Source of the DNA: Sphingomonadaceae bacterium
GTDB lineage: Bacteria > Pseudomonadota > Alphaproteobacteria > Sphingomonadales > Sphingomonadaceae
Direction: 5' to 3'
Assembly (NCBI GenBank): GCA_016462305.1
Contig: JAEMTM010000116.1
Span: 1-5,662, forward strand
DNA length: 5,662 bases
Shown: positions 1-5,326 of the stretch, piece by piece
Layout of the letters: every line of letters begins with the position of its first letter
How positions within the stretch are numbered: the first letter of the stretch is position 1
Program-made: the position numbers and the translations under genes
Notes under the pieces: model-generated
The model's input: only the letters and a program-made list of their open reading frames with translations
What the model was told of the DNA's origin: nothing
Databases searched by the model: none

Positions 1-608
1 CTGTCGTCATTGTACTCCTTCTGCACGCGTTCCTAGGTTATGCCTTGGTGACTGGTCTTGCGTATGACGCAGTCGCGATCATTAAGGAAAAGATGACCGT
101 TGTGGACGTGAAGGAAGAAGAGCCACCCGAAGAAGAAGAGCCACCACCCGAGCCCGAAAAGCAGATCGAGCCACCCGTTGTCTCGCCTCCGCCTTTGGTT
201 CAAACGGTGACGCCGCCGCCAACTTTCCAGACGGTTTCAACTCCGCCACCTGCGGCACCAATTGTACCAACCGCTGCGCCACCAGCACCATCGGCACCGC
301 CGCCACCGGCGGGACCAACGTCTCCAGCGAAGCCACGTGGCAACCCAGGCAATTGGGCAAATACGAACGACTATCCGTCGCGTGCTTTGCAGCAGGAGCG
401 TGAAGGCACGACTGGTTTTCGTGTTTCGATTGGCATAGATGGTCGGGTGATTGATTGCACAATTACGCAGTCCAGCGGTCATGACGACCTAGATGCGGCA
501 ACATGCACCAACATCAAGCGCCGGGCGCGTTTTGAGCCGGAGGTCCGCAACGGTGAAAAGGTTCAGGGTTCGTACTCCGGCCGCGTTCGGTGGCAGATAC
601 CGAAATAA
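1..608 (+). CDS. tonB: Energy transducer TonB, 5'-truncated by the window edge
   Basis: TonB carries proton-motive energy from ExbB/ExbD in the inner membrane to outer-membrane receptors. The reading frame is open from base 3, giving 201 visible codons and no stop upstream, so the true start is left of the window; the TTG/GTG codons near 45-50 lie inside the membrane helix and are not credible starts. Visible parts in order: a hydrophobic helix (about residues 1-19 of the fragment) containing a His at residue 8, as in the TonB anchor helix that contacts ExbB/ExbD; an acidic Glu/Pro segment (38-58); a Pro-rich periplasmic spacer with PPP triplets (59-112); and the globular C-terminal domain (about 118-201) with the YP pair at 124-125, GFRVSIGIDG, SSGHDDLD and a final RVRWQIPK strand. 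Cys152 and Cys168 in this domain could form a disulfide. It is followed by exbB and two exbD genes, which fixes the role. The family is clear; which receptors it serves cannot be told. Confidence 0.95.
   Translation, partial: VVIVLLLHAFLGYALVTGLAYDAVAIIKEKMTVVDVKEEEPPEEEEPPPEPEKQIEPPVVSPPPLVQTVTPPPTFQTVSTPPPAAPIVPTAAPPAPSAPPPPAGPTSPAKPRGNPGNWANTNDYPSRALQQEREGTTGFRVSIGIDGRVIDCTITQSSGHDDLDAATCTNIKRRARFEPEVRNGEKVQGSYSGRVRWQIPK
114..145 (+). repeat. Short in-frame direct repeat in the TonB acidic linker
   Basis: The 14-base word GAAGAAGAGCCACC occurs at 114-127 and again at 132-145, an 18-nt (six-codon) offset. It encodes repeated EEEPP motifs at the start of the Glu/Pro spacer of TonB. This is a likely slippage-prone spot where linker length can change without a frameshift. 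It is a low-complexity coding repeat and not a mobile element. Confidence 0.6.
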
Positions 609-614
609 TTTCAC

Positions 615-653
615 GACCCGGCAAAGGGGGAGCCTTCGCGCCGGGTCTTTTTT
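615..653 (+). terminator. Rho-independent terminator after tonB
   Basis: A perfect 8-bp GC-rich stem (GACCCGGC at 615-622 with GCCGGGTC at 640-647) with a 17-nt loop is followed directly by six T (648-653). It starts 7 nt after the tonB stop codon and ends 34 nt before the exbB ATG. This is a textbook intrinsic terminator on the + strand. Its place inside the cluster implies that tonB and exbB are partly or wholly uncoupled in transcription. Confidence 0.88.
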
Positions 654-687
654 GCTAGATAGTTCTATTTTTTGAGAGGTAGTTAAA

Positions 688-1443
688 ATGTCGATTTTGT
701 TTTTGACCGCGGCTGGTGCCGCACCTGAGGCCGCCGCACAATTCGGCCTCATTCCTGCACTTAAAGAAGGCGGCCCGATTTCCATCGCGATTTTTTCGGT
801 TATGGTCATCATGTCGGTTTTCTCTTTCTACATCATGTTCACCAAGTTGTTCGAACAGCAAAAGGTGATGAACCAATATAAAGACGTCCGTGCGCAATTC
901 TGGCGCGCTGCAACGCTTGAAGAAGGCGCTGCAAAGCTCGACAAGAACAGCGCCTATCGTCAAGTCGTCGACGACGGCATTTCCGCGCAAAAGCAGCATA
1001 GCCTTTTGACTGACCCCATCGAAGCGCATGATTGGTTGCACGGCGCGATGGCCCGTTCGGAAGATTCGATCAACAACAAGCTGGCGAGCGGCCTTCCGTT
1101 CCTCGCAACGGTTGGTGCAACCGCTCCATTTGTTGGTCTGCTTGGTACGGTTATCGGCATCTATTCGGCGCTGATCAAAATCGGTATCGCGGGTCAGGCC
1201 GACATCGGCAAGATTGCGGGTCCAGTTGGTGAAGCATTGATCATGACCGCAATTGGTCTGTTCGTTGCTGTGCCTGCGGTGCTTGCCTATAACTGGCTTC
1301 AGGCCCGTAACAAGACAATCGCGCGCAGCTTGACGACCTTCTCGAACGATGTGCTTGGATACATCTCCTCGGGTGGCCGCGTGAAGCCAGCTGTTACTGC
1401 AGCAGTAGCAGGCAAGCCAGCGCCAGCAGCGGTTAAGAAGTAA
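688..1443 (+). CDS. exbB: ExbB, MotA/TolQ/ExbB proton-channel family protein
   Basis: ExbB forms the inner-membrane pentamer that, with ExbD, harvests the proton gradient to energise TonB. The 251-aa product starts at ATG 688 with an AGAGG ribosome site 8-9 nt upstream. Three membrane helices are visible: about 31-52, 135-160 (ATVGATAPFVGLLGTVIGI) and 180-205 (GEALIMTAIGLFVAVPAVLAYN), with a cytoplasmic stretch (about 53-130) between the first two, the usual ExbB/TolQ topology. The channel residues match E. coli ExbB in kind and spacing: Thr154, Glu182 and Thr187 correspond to Thr148, Glu176 and Thr181 of E. coli. The C-terminus is an Ala/Pro/Lys-rich tail (232-251). Neighbouring tonB and exbD genes favour ExbB over TolQ or MotA. 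The gene lies between the tonB terminator and a hairpin-bearing spacer, so it may have its own promoter or rely on read-through. Confidence 0.96.
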   Translation: MSILFLTAAGAAPEAAAQFGLIPALKEGGPISIAIFSVMVIMSVFSFYIMFTKLFEQQKVMNQYKDVRAQFWRAATLEEGAAKLDKNSAYRQVVDDGISAQKQHSLLTDPIEAHDWLHGAMARSEDSINNKLASGLPFLATVGATAPFVGLLGTVIGIYSALIKIGIAGQADIGKIAGPVGEALIMTAIGLFVAVPAVLAYNWLQARNKTIARSLTTFSNDVLGYISSGGRVKPAVTAAVAGKPAPAAVKK

Positions 1444-1447
1444 GATT

Positions 1448-1506
1448 GGGTGGGGGCTGCGTTTGTGCGCAGCCCATCCGCCAGCCTATGTTGGCGCTCG
1501 ATTTTT
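1448..1506 (+). promoter_or_regulatory. Tandem hairpins with T5 tract in the exbB-exbD1 spacer
   Basis: The first hairpin has a perfect 8-bp stem (GGGCTGCG 1454-1461 with CGCAGCCC 1468-1475, 6-nt loop TTTGTG) and may be extended by outer GGGT/ATCC pairing across a small bulge. A second, weaker hairpin follows (CGCCA 1479-1483 with TGGCG 1492-1496), then T5 at 1502-1506. This could be a partial terminator, or a processing or stability element that sets the ExbB:ExbD ratio. The separation of the T tract from the strong stem argues against an efficient terminator. Confidence 0.5.
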
Positions 1507-1536
1507 GACCCAATTTAGTTAGAAGAGGATTGGCCA

Positions 1537-2079
1537 ATGGCAATCAGTTCAGGAGGCGGCGGCAATGATACGCCAATGTCTGACATCAACACGACGCCGC
1601 TCGTCGACGTCATGCTGGTGCTCCTCATCGTGTTCCTTATTGCAATTCCGGTTGCGATCCAGACAGTGAAGATGGACATTCCGATCATCAAGTTTGAACC
1701 AACCAAGGCAAAGCGTGAAAATGTTTTGCTGTCGGTGACCACAACCGATGTTGCCGGACGTGACCCGGGTGATCCGGCCTATGAAGGTGCAAACCCCGGT
1801 GGCGAGTGCCGTATTTACTGGAACGTTACCCCAATTGATTCGACCGAACTGGTGGATCGCGCTGCAAAGCATTTGAAGGCTGAGTTTGAAAAGCTGGGTG
1901 GTCCAGAAGCTGCTGCTGCCGGACTGATAGAGCCCGATATGCTCCCAGAGGCGCATATCCGTGGGGACATCAACACGCCCTATCGTTGTATCGGTGGTGC
2001 AATTTACACCATGCAAATGGCTGGCTTTGCCCGCGTGGGCTTCATCTCGTCGCCATTCGAAAACGCGAATGTCAAGTAA
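1537..2079 (+). CDS. exbD: ExbD/TolR family protein, first copy (ExbD1)
   Basis: ExbD is a single-helix inner-membrane protein that sits in the ExbB pore and carries the protonatable aspartate of the TonB motor. The start at ATG 1537 is backed by AGAGGA 7 nt upstream. The 180-aa product has a short Gly-rich cytoplasmic N-terminus, then the family signature MSDINTTPLVDVMLVLLI, in which Asp24 matches the essential Asp25 of E. coli ExbD, a helix at about 22-42, and a periplasmic domain ending in the usual RGDINTPYR...AGFARVGFISSP pattern (142-173). It is longer than a typical ExbD of about 140 aa: about 20 extra residues rich in Gly, Pro, Asp and Glu (about 71-91) precede the strand RIYWN, and another extra loop lies at about 120-137. 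Cys91 and Cys151 are periplasmic and could pair. ExbD is preferred to TolR because of the tonB-exbB context. Confidence 0.95.
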   Translation: MAISSGGGGNDTPMSDINTTPLVDVMLVLLIVFLIAIPVAIQTVKMDIPIIKFEPTKAKRENVLLSVTTTDVAGRDPGDPAYEGANPGGECRIYWNVTPIDSTELVDRAAKHLKAEFEKLGGPEAAAAGLIEPDMLPEAHIRGDINTPYRCIGGAIYTMQMAGFARVGFISSPFENANVK

Positions 2080-2100
2080 GCAATTTAAGGAGCAATCATC

Positions 2101-2556
2101 ATGGCAATGAGTGGCGGTAACGATGATGGCCAGCCGATGATGGAAATGAACACGACGCCGTTGATCGACGTCATGCTCGTTCTCCTCATCATGCTGATGA
2201 TCACCATCCCCCCGGTTTCGCACGCCGTAAATATCGACCTTCCGGTTAATGACCCAAATCAACCACCACCGGATGTTCCGATCGATCCTGTGATCAACAA
2301 GATCATCATTCTGCCGGACAGCACCATCCAATGGAATGGCACACCCGTGACATTGCAGCAGATGGAGCAATATCTTGTCCGGACGCGGTCGATGAAGCCC
2401 GAGCCGGAGCTTCAGTTCCAGCCAGCCCCAACGGCGCCTTATGACACCGTGGACAAGGCATTGGTCTCTGTGAAGCGCAGCGGCATTACGAAGTTTGGAT
2501 TTGTCGGCAACGAACAATATCGCGTCTTCGGTAAGGCCACACGTGAGGGGCGGTAG
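2101..2556 (+). CDS. exbD: ExbD/TolR family protein, second copy (ExbD2)
   Basis: This is a second, distinct ExbD paralogue, 21 nt after exbD1 and preceded by an excellent ribosome site (TAAGGAG 2086-2092, 8 nt before ATG 2101). The 151-aa product has a polar N-terminus, the signature EMNTTPLIDVMLVLLIML with the motor aspartate at Asp23, one helix (about 21-38), and a periplasmic domain. The domain begins with a Pro/Asp-rich stretch (50-63) and ends with a KFGFVGNEQYR strand (131-141). It has no cysteine and lacks the RGD...PY motif seen in the first copy; a PYDTVDKAL segment (113-121) takes its place. The N-terminal helix is close to that of ExbD1 but the periplasmic halves differ strongly, so this is an old duplication. 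Tandem exbD1-exbD2 genes behind tonB-exbB are known from Xanthomonas, where ExbD2 has a more specialised role; whether that holds here is not shown. Confidence 0.93.
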   Translation: MAMSGGNDDGQPMMEMNTTPLIDVMLVLLIMLMITIPPVSHAVNIDLPVNDPNQPPPDVPIDPVINKIIILPDSTIQWNGTPVTLQQMEQYLVRTRSMKPEPELQFQPAPTAPYDTVDKALVSVKRSGITKFGFVGNEQYRVFGKATREGR

Positions 2557-2583
2557 TCTCTAGGACTTCGAACGAATCGACAT

Positions 2584-2617
2584 GAAAAAGGCGGTGCAGA
2601 AATGCGCCGCCTTTTTC
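2584..2617 (+). terminator. Bidirectional intrinsic terminator after exbD2
   Basis: An 11-bp perfect stem (GAAAAAGGCGG 2584-2594 with CCGCCTTTTTC 2607-2617) is extended inward by a G-T wobble and two G-C pairs around the loop AGAAAT. A5 on the left arm and T5 on the right arm make it work in both directions. It ends the tonB-exb cluster and could also stop - strand transcripts arriving from the M20 peptidase gene. Confidence 0.9.
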
Positions 2618-2700
2618 TTTGGCTTATGTGCCGCGACTCAGGTCGGAACCGCCAAGCGACGGCATGTGTGATCCTCACGAGCAAAGACACCGGATCCGTC

Positions 2701-2720
2701 GCTCCAGCGAAGGCTGGAGC
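2701..2720. repeat. Palindromic hairpin resembling an interspersed intergenic repeat
   Basis: GCTCCAGC (2701-2708) and GCTGGAGC (2713-2720) form a perfect 8-bp stem around the 4-nt loop GAAG. This form, a CCAGCGAAGGCTGG core with variable outer pairs, resembles the small palindromic repeats often seen between genes in sphingomonads and other proteobacteria. That comparison rests on memory of the style. Only one copy is present in this window, so its repeat status is not proven here. It lacks a T tract, so it is not an intrinsic terminator. Confidence 0.45.
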
Positions 2721-2753
2721 CTATCGCGCTTAACTGACAGACGTGATGGGACC

Positions 2754-2780
2754 AAGCCTGCGCTAGGACAACGCGGGCTT
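2754..2780. other. Imperfect intergenic stem-loop
   Basis: AAGCCTGCG (2754-2762) pairs with CGCGGGCTT (2772-2780) over 9 bp with one T-G wobble, around a 9-nt loop. No T tract follows on either strand. It lies 33 nt from the palindrome at 2701-2720 and may belong to the same degenerate element, or it may be chance structure. Confidence 0.3.
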
Positions 2781-2938
2781 TGACTGAAAGGTCACACTAA
2801 AGTCTCACCTAAATCGACGTGCCATCGTCCTGTTTGGCCGAATACATGCCCTTGCAGCCATTGGGCGGTCGGCGATGTTGCGCACGCAAGATGACAGGCC
2901 AAATCCTACATTGCAAGCGGATTGACCTGCTATGGGCC

Positions 2939-2981
2939 AAAGCGACGGCGCTTTAACGAATGCATATTGCCGACAATCGGC
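2939..2981 (-). terminator. Weak stem-loops after the M20 peptidase stop, possible terminator
   Basis: Just downstream of the peptidase stop on the - strand are two short perfect stems: GCCGA/TCGGC (2969-2973 with 2977-2981) and AAAGCG/CGCTTT (2939-2944 with 2949-2954). Neither is followed by more than three T on the - strand. They could be a poor terminator or chance; the strong bidirectional terminator at 2584-2617 is the more credible transcription stop. Confidence 0.2.
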
Positions 2982-2986
2982 GGGTT

Positions 2987-4297
2987 TTATTTCCCGCGCG
3001 ACAGCCGCGTCATCAATATGGCGGCCCGCTTCGCTTGACGCTTGATGCTGGCCAGATCGACGGTCTCGCCGGGAGCGTGGTCGCCCTTGCTGAAGGCACC
3101 GAGGCCGACAAGACCATCCAGTTCATTGGCGACAAAGCTGATATCGCCCGCACCGCGCTTCAACGGGTCAAGCACGGCTTGTTCCGCAAGGCCAAGGTCG
3201 CGGTTGACGGCATTCAGACCAGCCAGAAGCGCCTTGTTACCATCCGTCGGTGCCATTGCGGGATAGCTTCCCGGGTCGAAGCTGATCTTCGCCGTCGTTT
3301 TGGGGGCCGATGCGGCGACAATATCCCGCATTTTTGTACGGACACGTGCGCTTTGTTCTTCGGACAAGGTCCGGAAATCGCCGCGCGCAATGGCCAAGCC
3401 GGGGATGATATTGGTCTTGCCCTTCGCATTCACGCGGACGCCATCTGTATCAAAGTTCACTTCCTGCCCGGCTGCAACCAGGCCGACGTTAAACGTCAGG
3501 TTCTGCTCTGGCAGTTCGGTACGGAACCGGTGCAGGATGCGCGCAAGTTCAAAAGCCGCGCCATCGCCATAAGTGGTGTCGAATATCAGCGAGCTGTGTC
3601 CCGTAACGCCGGACACTTCCAATTTCCAACTGTTCGACGAACGCCGCGATATAACGCCCATATCCTTGCCATTTTCGATAGAAAGCCCTTCAAAATCGAG
3701 CGCCACGTCGGCGGTTTTCCCCGCTGCGATCAACGGCGCACGGGTGATGTCAATCGGGTCGCCGGCATCCTCTTCATCCCCCGTCATATGGATTTCTATG
3801 CTTGCGTCCTTCAACGTGCCTGCCGCTTGCATCGCGCGCAAAGCCGACACGATGACGACCATGCCGCCCTTGTCATCGCCTGCACCTGGGCCAATCGCTT
3901 GTTCGCCATTGCGGACAAAGGTCTGGAACGGGCTATCTGCCTCAAACACCGTGTCGAGATGGGCAATGAGCAACAGTTTCTTCGTGCCCTTCTTGCCCGC
4001 CTTGGTCGCGACGAGATGCCCCGAACGACCCGCTTTTGCCATATCGATCCATTCGACCTTGAAGCCCAGCGGCTCCAACTCGGCGCGCATCATGTCGCCG
4101 ACGGTCTTTACGCCGGGAAAGTTCATGGTGCCCGAATTCTGGTTCACCAGCTTTTCAAGCAGGGTGATGGATCGTTCATATTCCGCGTCAACGGTCGCGA
4201 CCATTTTGGTTTCGGGTGCGGATAATTTGGCATGCGCCAAGGGTGAAAGGGCGATAAGGGCAATGCTGCTGCACAGCATGAAGGCACGGAATCTCAT
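2987..4297 (-). CDS. Periplasmic M20-family zinc metallopeptidase (CPG2-like carboxypeptidase)
   Basis: Predicted di-zinc exopeptidase or amidohydrolase of the M20/CPG2 (glutamate carboxypeptidase) type. The ATG at 4297 has GGGAG 7 nt upstream. Residues 1-23 form a signal peptide ending in AHA, so the enzyme is exported. Catalytic motifs are complete: HLDT with His113 (zinc) and Asp115; GAGDDKGG with Asp141 (bridging ligand); GDEED with Glu175 (general base) and Glu176 (zinc); DFEG with Asp201 (zinc); and a C-terminal GDHAPGE with His407 (zinc). This spacing tracks Pseudomonas CPG2 closely. The insert domain (about 210-330) carries SGVTGHSS, with the His typical of the dimerisation lid. At 436 aa it has normal length. 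The substrate cannot be read from sequence: folate/glutamyl peptides, other dipeptides or N-acyl amino acids are possible. It lies 75 nt after blh on the same strand, so co-transcription is possible; a functional link to retinal is not evident. Confidence 0.93.
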   Translation of the reverse strand: MRFRAFMLCSSIALIALSPLAHAKLSAPETKMVATVDAEYERSITLLEKLVNQNSGTMNFPGVKTVGDMMRAELEPLGFKVEWIDMAKAGRSGHLVATKAGKKGTKKLLLIAHLDTVFEADSPFQTFVRNGEQAIGPGAGDDKGGMVVIVSALRAMQAAGTLKDASIEIHMTGDEEDAGDPIDITRAPLIAAGKTADVALDFEGLSIENGKDMGVISRRSSNSWKLEVSGVTGHSSLIFDTTYGDGAAFELARILHRFRTELPEQNLTFNVGLVAAGQEVNFDTDGVRVNAKGKTNIIPGLAIARGDFRTLSEEQSARVRTKMRDIVAASAPKTTAKISFDPGSYPAMAPTDGNKALLAGLNAVNRDLGLAEQAVLDPLKRGAGDISFVANELDGLVGLGAFSKGDHAPGETVDLASIKRQAKRAAILMTRLSRGK

Positions 4298-4372
4298 GAT
4301 ACACTCCCGATGAAGACCCGCATGATGTGCCGTGCTTTGCCGATTGAGGCAAGGGCGTTGAACAGGCCGATT

Positions 4373-5281
4373 TTACGCGGGATTTTTGTCCGACAGAATA
4401 TGTTCCAAAATGAAATGCGGGACAGTGAGCGTGGATATCAAAATGAAAGCCGTCCGGATGATGCCCATGTCAGCGGGAACATCGCCCTGATACAGGAACA
4501 TCACTACACCCAGACCCAATGACAAAGCGAATACCGCGCAAATGATAGCGGTCTTCTTCAATGGCGACAGGTCACCTGTCTCGCGTAACGCGTCGGCCAT
4601 ATGGCGCGGCGAATGGAGCCCGCAAAAGAATATCGCAAATGCCACAAGTGGCGGCAGGAACAAGGCGGCGACGATGCAGGCAAGCACCTCCAACGCGCTT
4701 TGCTTGTCATCATGGCGGAATGCCCAATAGGCGAAAACGAGGCTGCCCAAGGCCGCCGGAACCGACGCAGCGCCAAGCAATGCGGCAATCACTGCGCCAT
4801 TATTGCTACCCGTCAGCGCTGCGAATATCATGGCGACATCGTCAGGGCTGGCAAGCGCGGGCAATGCTACCAAAGCCCATCCGACCATCATGGCCAGAAA
4901 CGGGTCAACTCCGCCGCGCCAGTCGCGGCTGAAATGGACGATGGAAATGATGAGAAACGAGATGAGCGCAAGTTCAGGAAGTAATATCCATAAGAACACC
5001 ATAAAGGCCGCGCAGAGCAGATAACCGCCAATGATCCTGATTTTACCAGTGATGCCTTTCTGCCCGAAATGGGCCGCGGCGATTTCAACGTCGAGCGTTC
5101 CGTGCGGGATTCCTGCAATTACGATTGCGACAGCCGCCAGCATATTGACATGCGTGCTGTTCATGCCGCCCCAAAAGCGATCAATGATAACCAGCAGCAG
5201 TGTAGCCAGCGGTAACGCAAACAGGCGCAACATTTTTGGAAATGTTGCGCCTGCAAAATACGGGTATAAAATTGTAGTCAT
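4373..5281 (-). CDS. blh: Brp/Blh-family beta-carotene 15,15'-dioxygenase
   Basis: Membrane-embedded non-haem iron oxygenase that splits beta-carotene into two retinal molecules, the chromophore for the rhodopsin encoded just upstream. The product is 302 aa from ATG 5281, with about eight hydrophobic segments. Family motifs are present: GIPHGTLD (His60), VHFSRDW (His116), GLHSPRH (His223 and His227) and VPHFILEH (His289). The spacing of the first four histidines (56, 107 and 4 residues) agrees well with the iron-binding set His21/78/188/192 reported for a marine Blh. Start choice is uncertain: the frame is open to a TTG at 5317, which would put a hairpin (5290-5311) inside the coding region; ATG 5281 lies 8 nt after that hairpin; ATG 5233 would give 286 aa and begins just before the first clear membrane helix, but lies inside a second hairpin. 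None has a good Shine-Dalgarno sequence. It is 45 nt downstream of the rhodopsin stop, in the classic rhodopsin-blh pairing. Confidence 0.93.
   Translation of the reverse strand: MTTILYPYFAGATFPKMLRLFALPLATLLLVIIDRFWGGMNSTHVNMLAAVAIVIAGIPHGTLDVEIAAAHFGQKGITGKIRIIGGYLLCAAFMVFLWILLPELALISFLIISIVHFSRDWRGGVDPFLAMMVGWALVALPALASPDDVAMIFAALTGSNNGAVIAALLGAASVPAALGSLVFAYWAFRHDDKQSALEVLACIVAALFLPPLVAFAIFFCGLHSPRHMADALRETGDLSPLKKTAIICAVFALSLGLGVVMFLYQGDVPADMGIIRTAFILISTLTVPHFILEHILSDKNPA
5222..5253 (-). promoter_or_regulatory. Perfect 14-bp stem-loop at the 5' end of blh
   Basis: CAGGCGCAACATTT (5222-5235) and AAATGTTGCGCCTG (5240-5253) are exact reverse complements separated by 4 nt. In the - strand transcript the stem covers an in-frame ATG at 5233, an alternative blh start, and lies 28 nt after the ATG at 5281. 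It could slow translation of the first codons or hide the second start. As a terminator it is weak, since only TTT follows on the - strand. The structure is seen directly; its regulatory role is inferred. Confidence 0.6.
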
Positions 5282-5289
5282 ATAGGAAT

Positions 5290-5311
5290 GTACGCCGCCG
5301 AAGCGGCGTAC
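5290..5311 (-). promoter_or_regulatory. Perfect UUCG-capped stem-loop between rhodopsin and blh
   Basis: GTACGCCGC (5290-5298) and GCGGCGTAC (5303-5311) form a perfect 9-bp stem. Read on the - strand, the loop is TTCG closed by C-G, the exceptionally stable C(UUCG)G tetraloop. It starts 15 nt after the rhodopsin stop and ends 8 nt before the blh ATG at 5281. No T tract follows, so it is more likely a 3' stability or processing element protecting the rhodopsin message, or a brake on blh translation, than an intrinsic terminator. Confidence 0.7.
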
Positions 5312-5326
5312 GTCCAATGCTTGACC

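Larger units (their letters stand above)
2557..2986. other. Convergent intergenic region without a convincing gene
   Basis: These 430 nt lie between exbD2 (+) and the M20 peptidase (-). They contain the bidirectional terminator, a palindromic hairpin at 2701-2720, an imperfect hairpin at 2754-2780, and weak short stems close to the peptidase stop codon. No open frame here has a ribosome site together with recognisable protein features, and I see no tRNA-like or other known RNA structure. From about 2785 to 2935 I see nothing identifiable. Confidence 0.6.

Noticed and set aside
45..50. TTG/GTG at 45-50 as the tonB start
   Set aside because: The frame stays open to the window edge and encodes the first half of the membrane anchor helix with its His, so the start is upstream of the window.
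1549..2517. A 322-codon open frame on the - strand spanning both exbD genes
   Set aside because: It is antisense to two well-supported genes. Its translation is full of His, Arg and Asp in an implausible composition and repeats itself only because the two exbD genes share their helix sequence.
2960..4225. A 421-codon open frame on the + strand opposite the M20 peptidase
   Set aside because: It is the antisense shadow of a complete, motif-rich M20 gene. Its translation is rich in Arg, His and Cys with no family motifs or ribosome site.
4298..4372. Terminator between blh and the M20 gene
   Set aside because: Only a 5-bp TTGCC/GGCAA stem with no T tract is visible, too weak to call.
4373..5281. 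A novel defence system or CRISPR hidden among the membrane proteins
   Set aside because: All sizeable genes are accounted for by TonB/ExbB/ExbD, M20 peptidase, Blh and rhodopsin. No direct-repeat array, nuclease, transposase or toxin-antitoxin motif was seen.
5282..5317. Extension of blh to the TTG at 5317
   Set aside because: It would add 12 residues encoded almost entirely by the UUCG hairpin, with no ribosome site and no family resemblance. ATG 5281 or 5233 is more credible.
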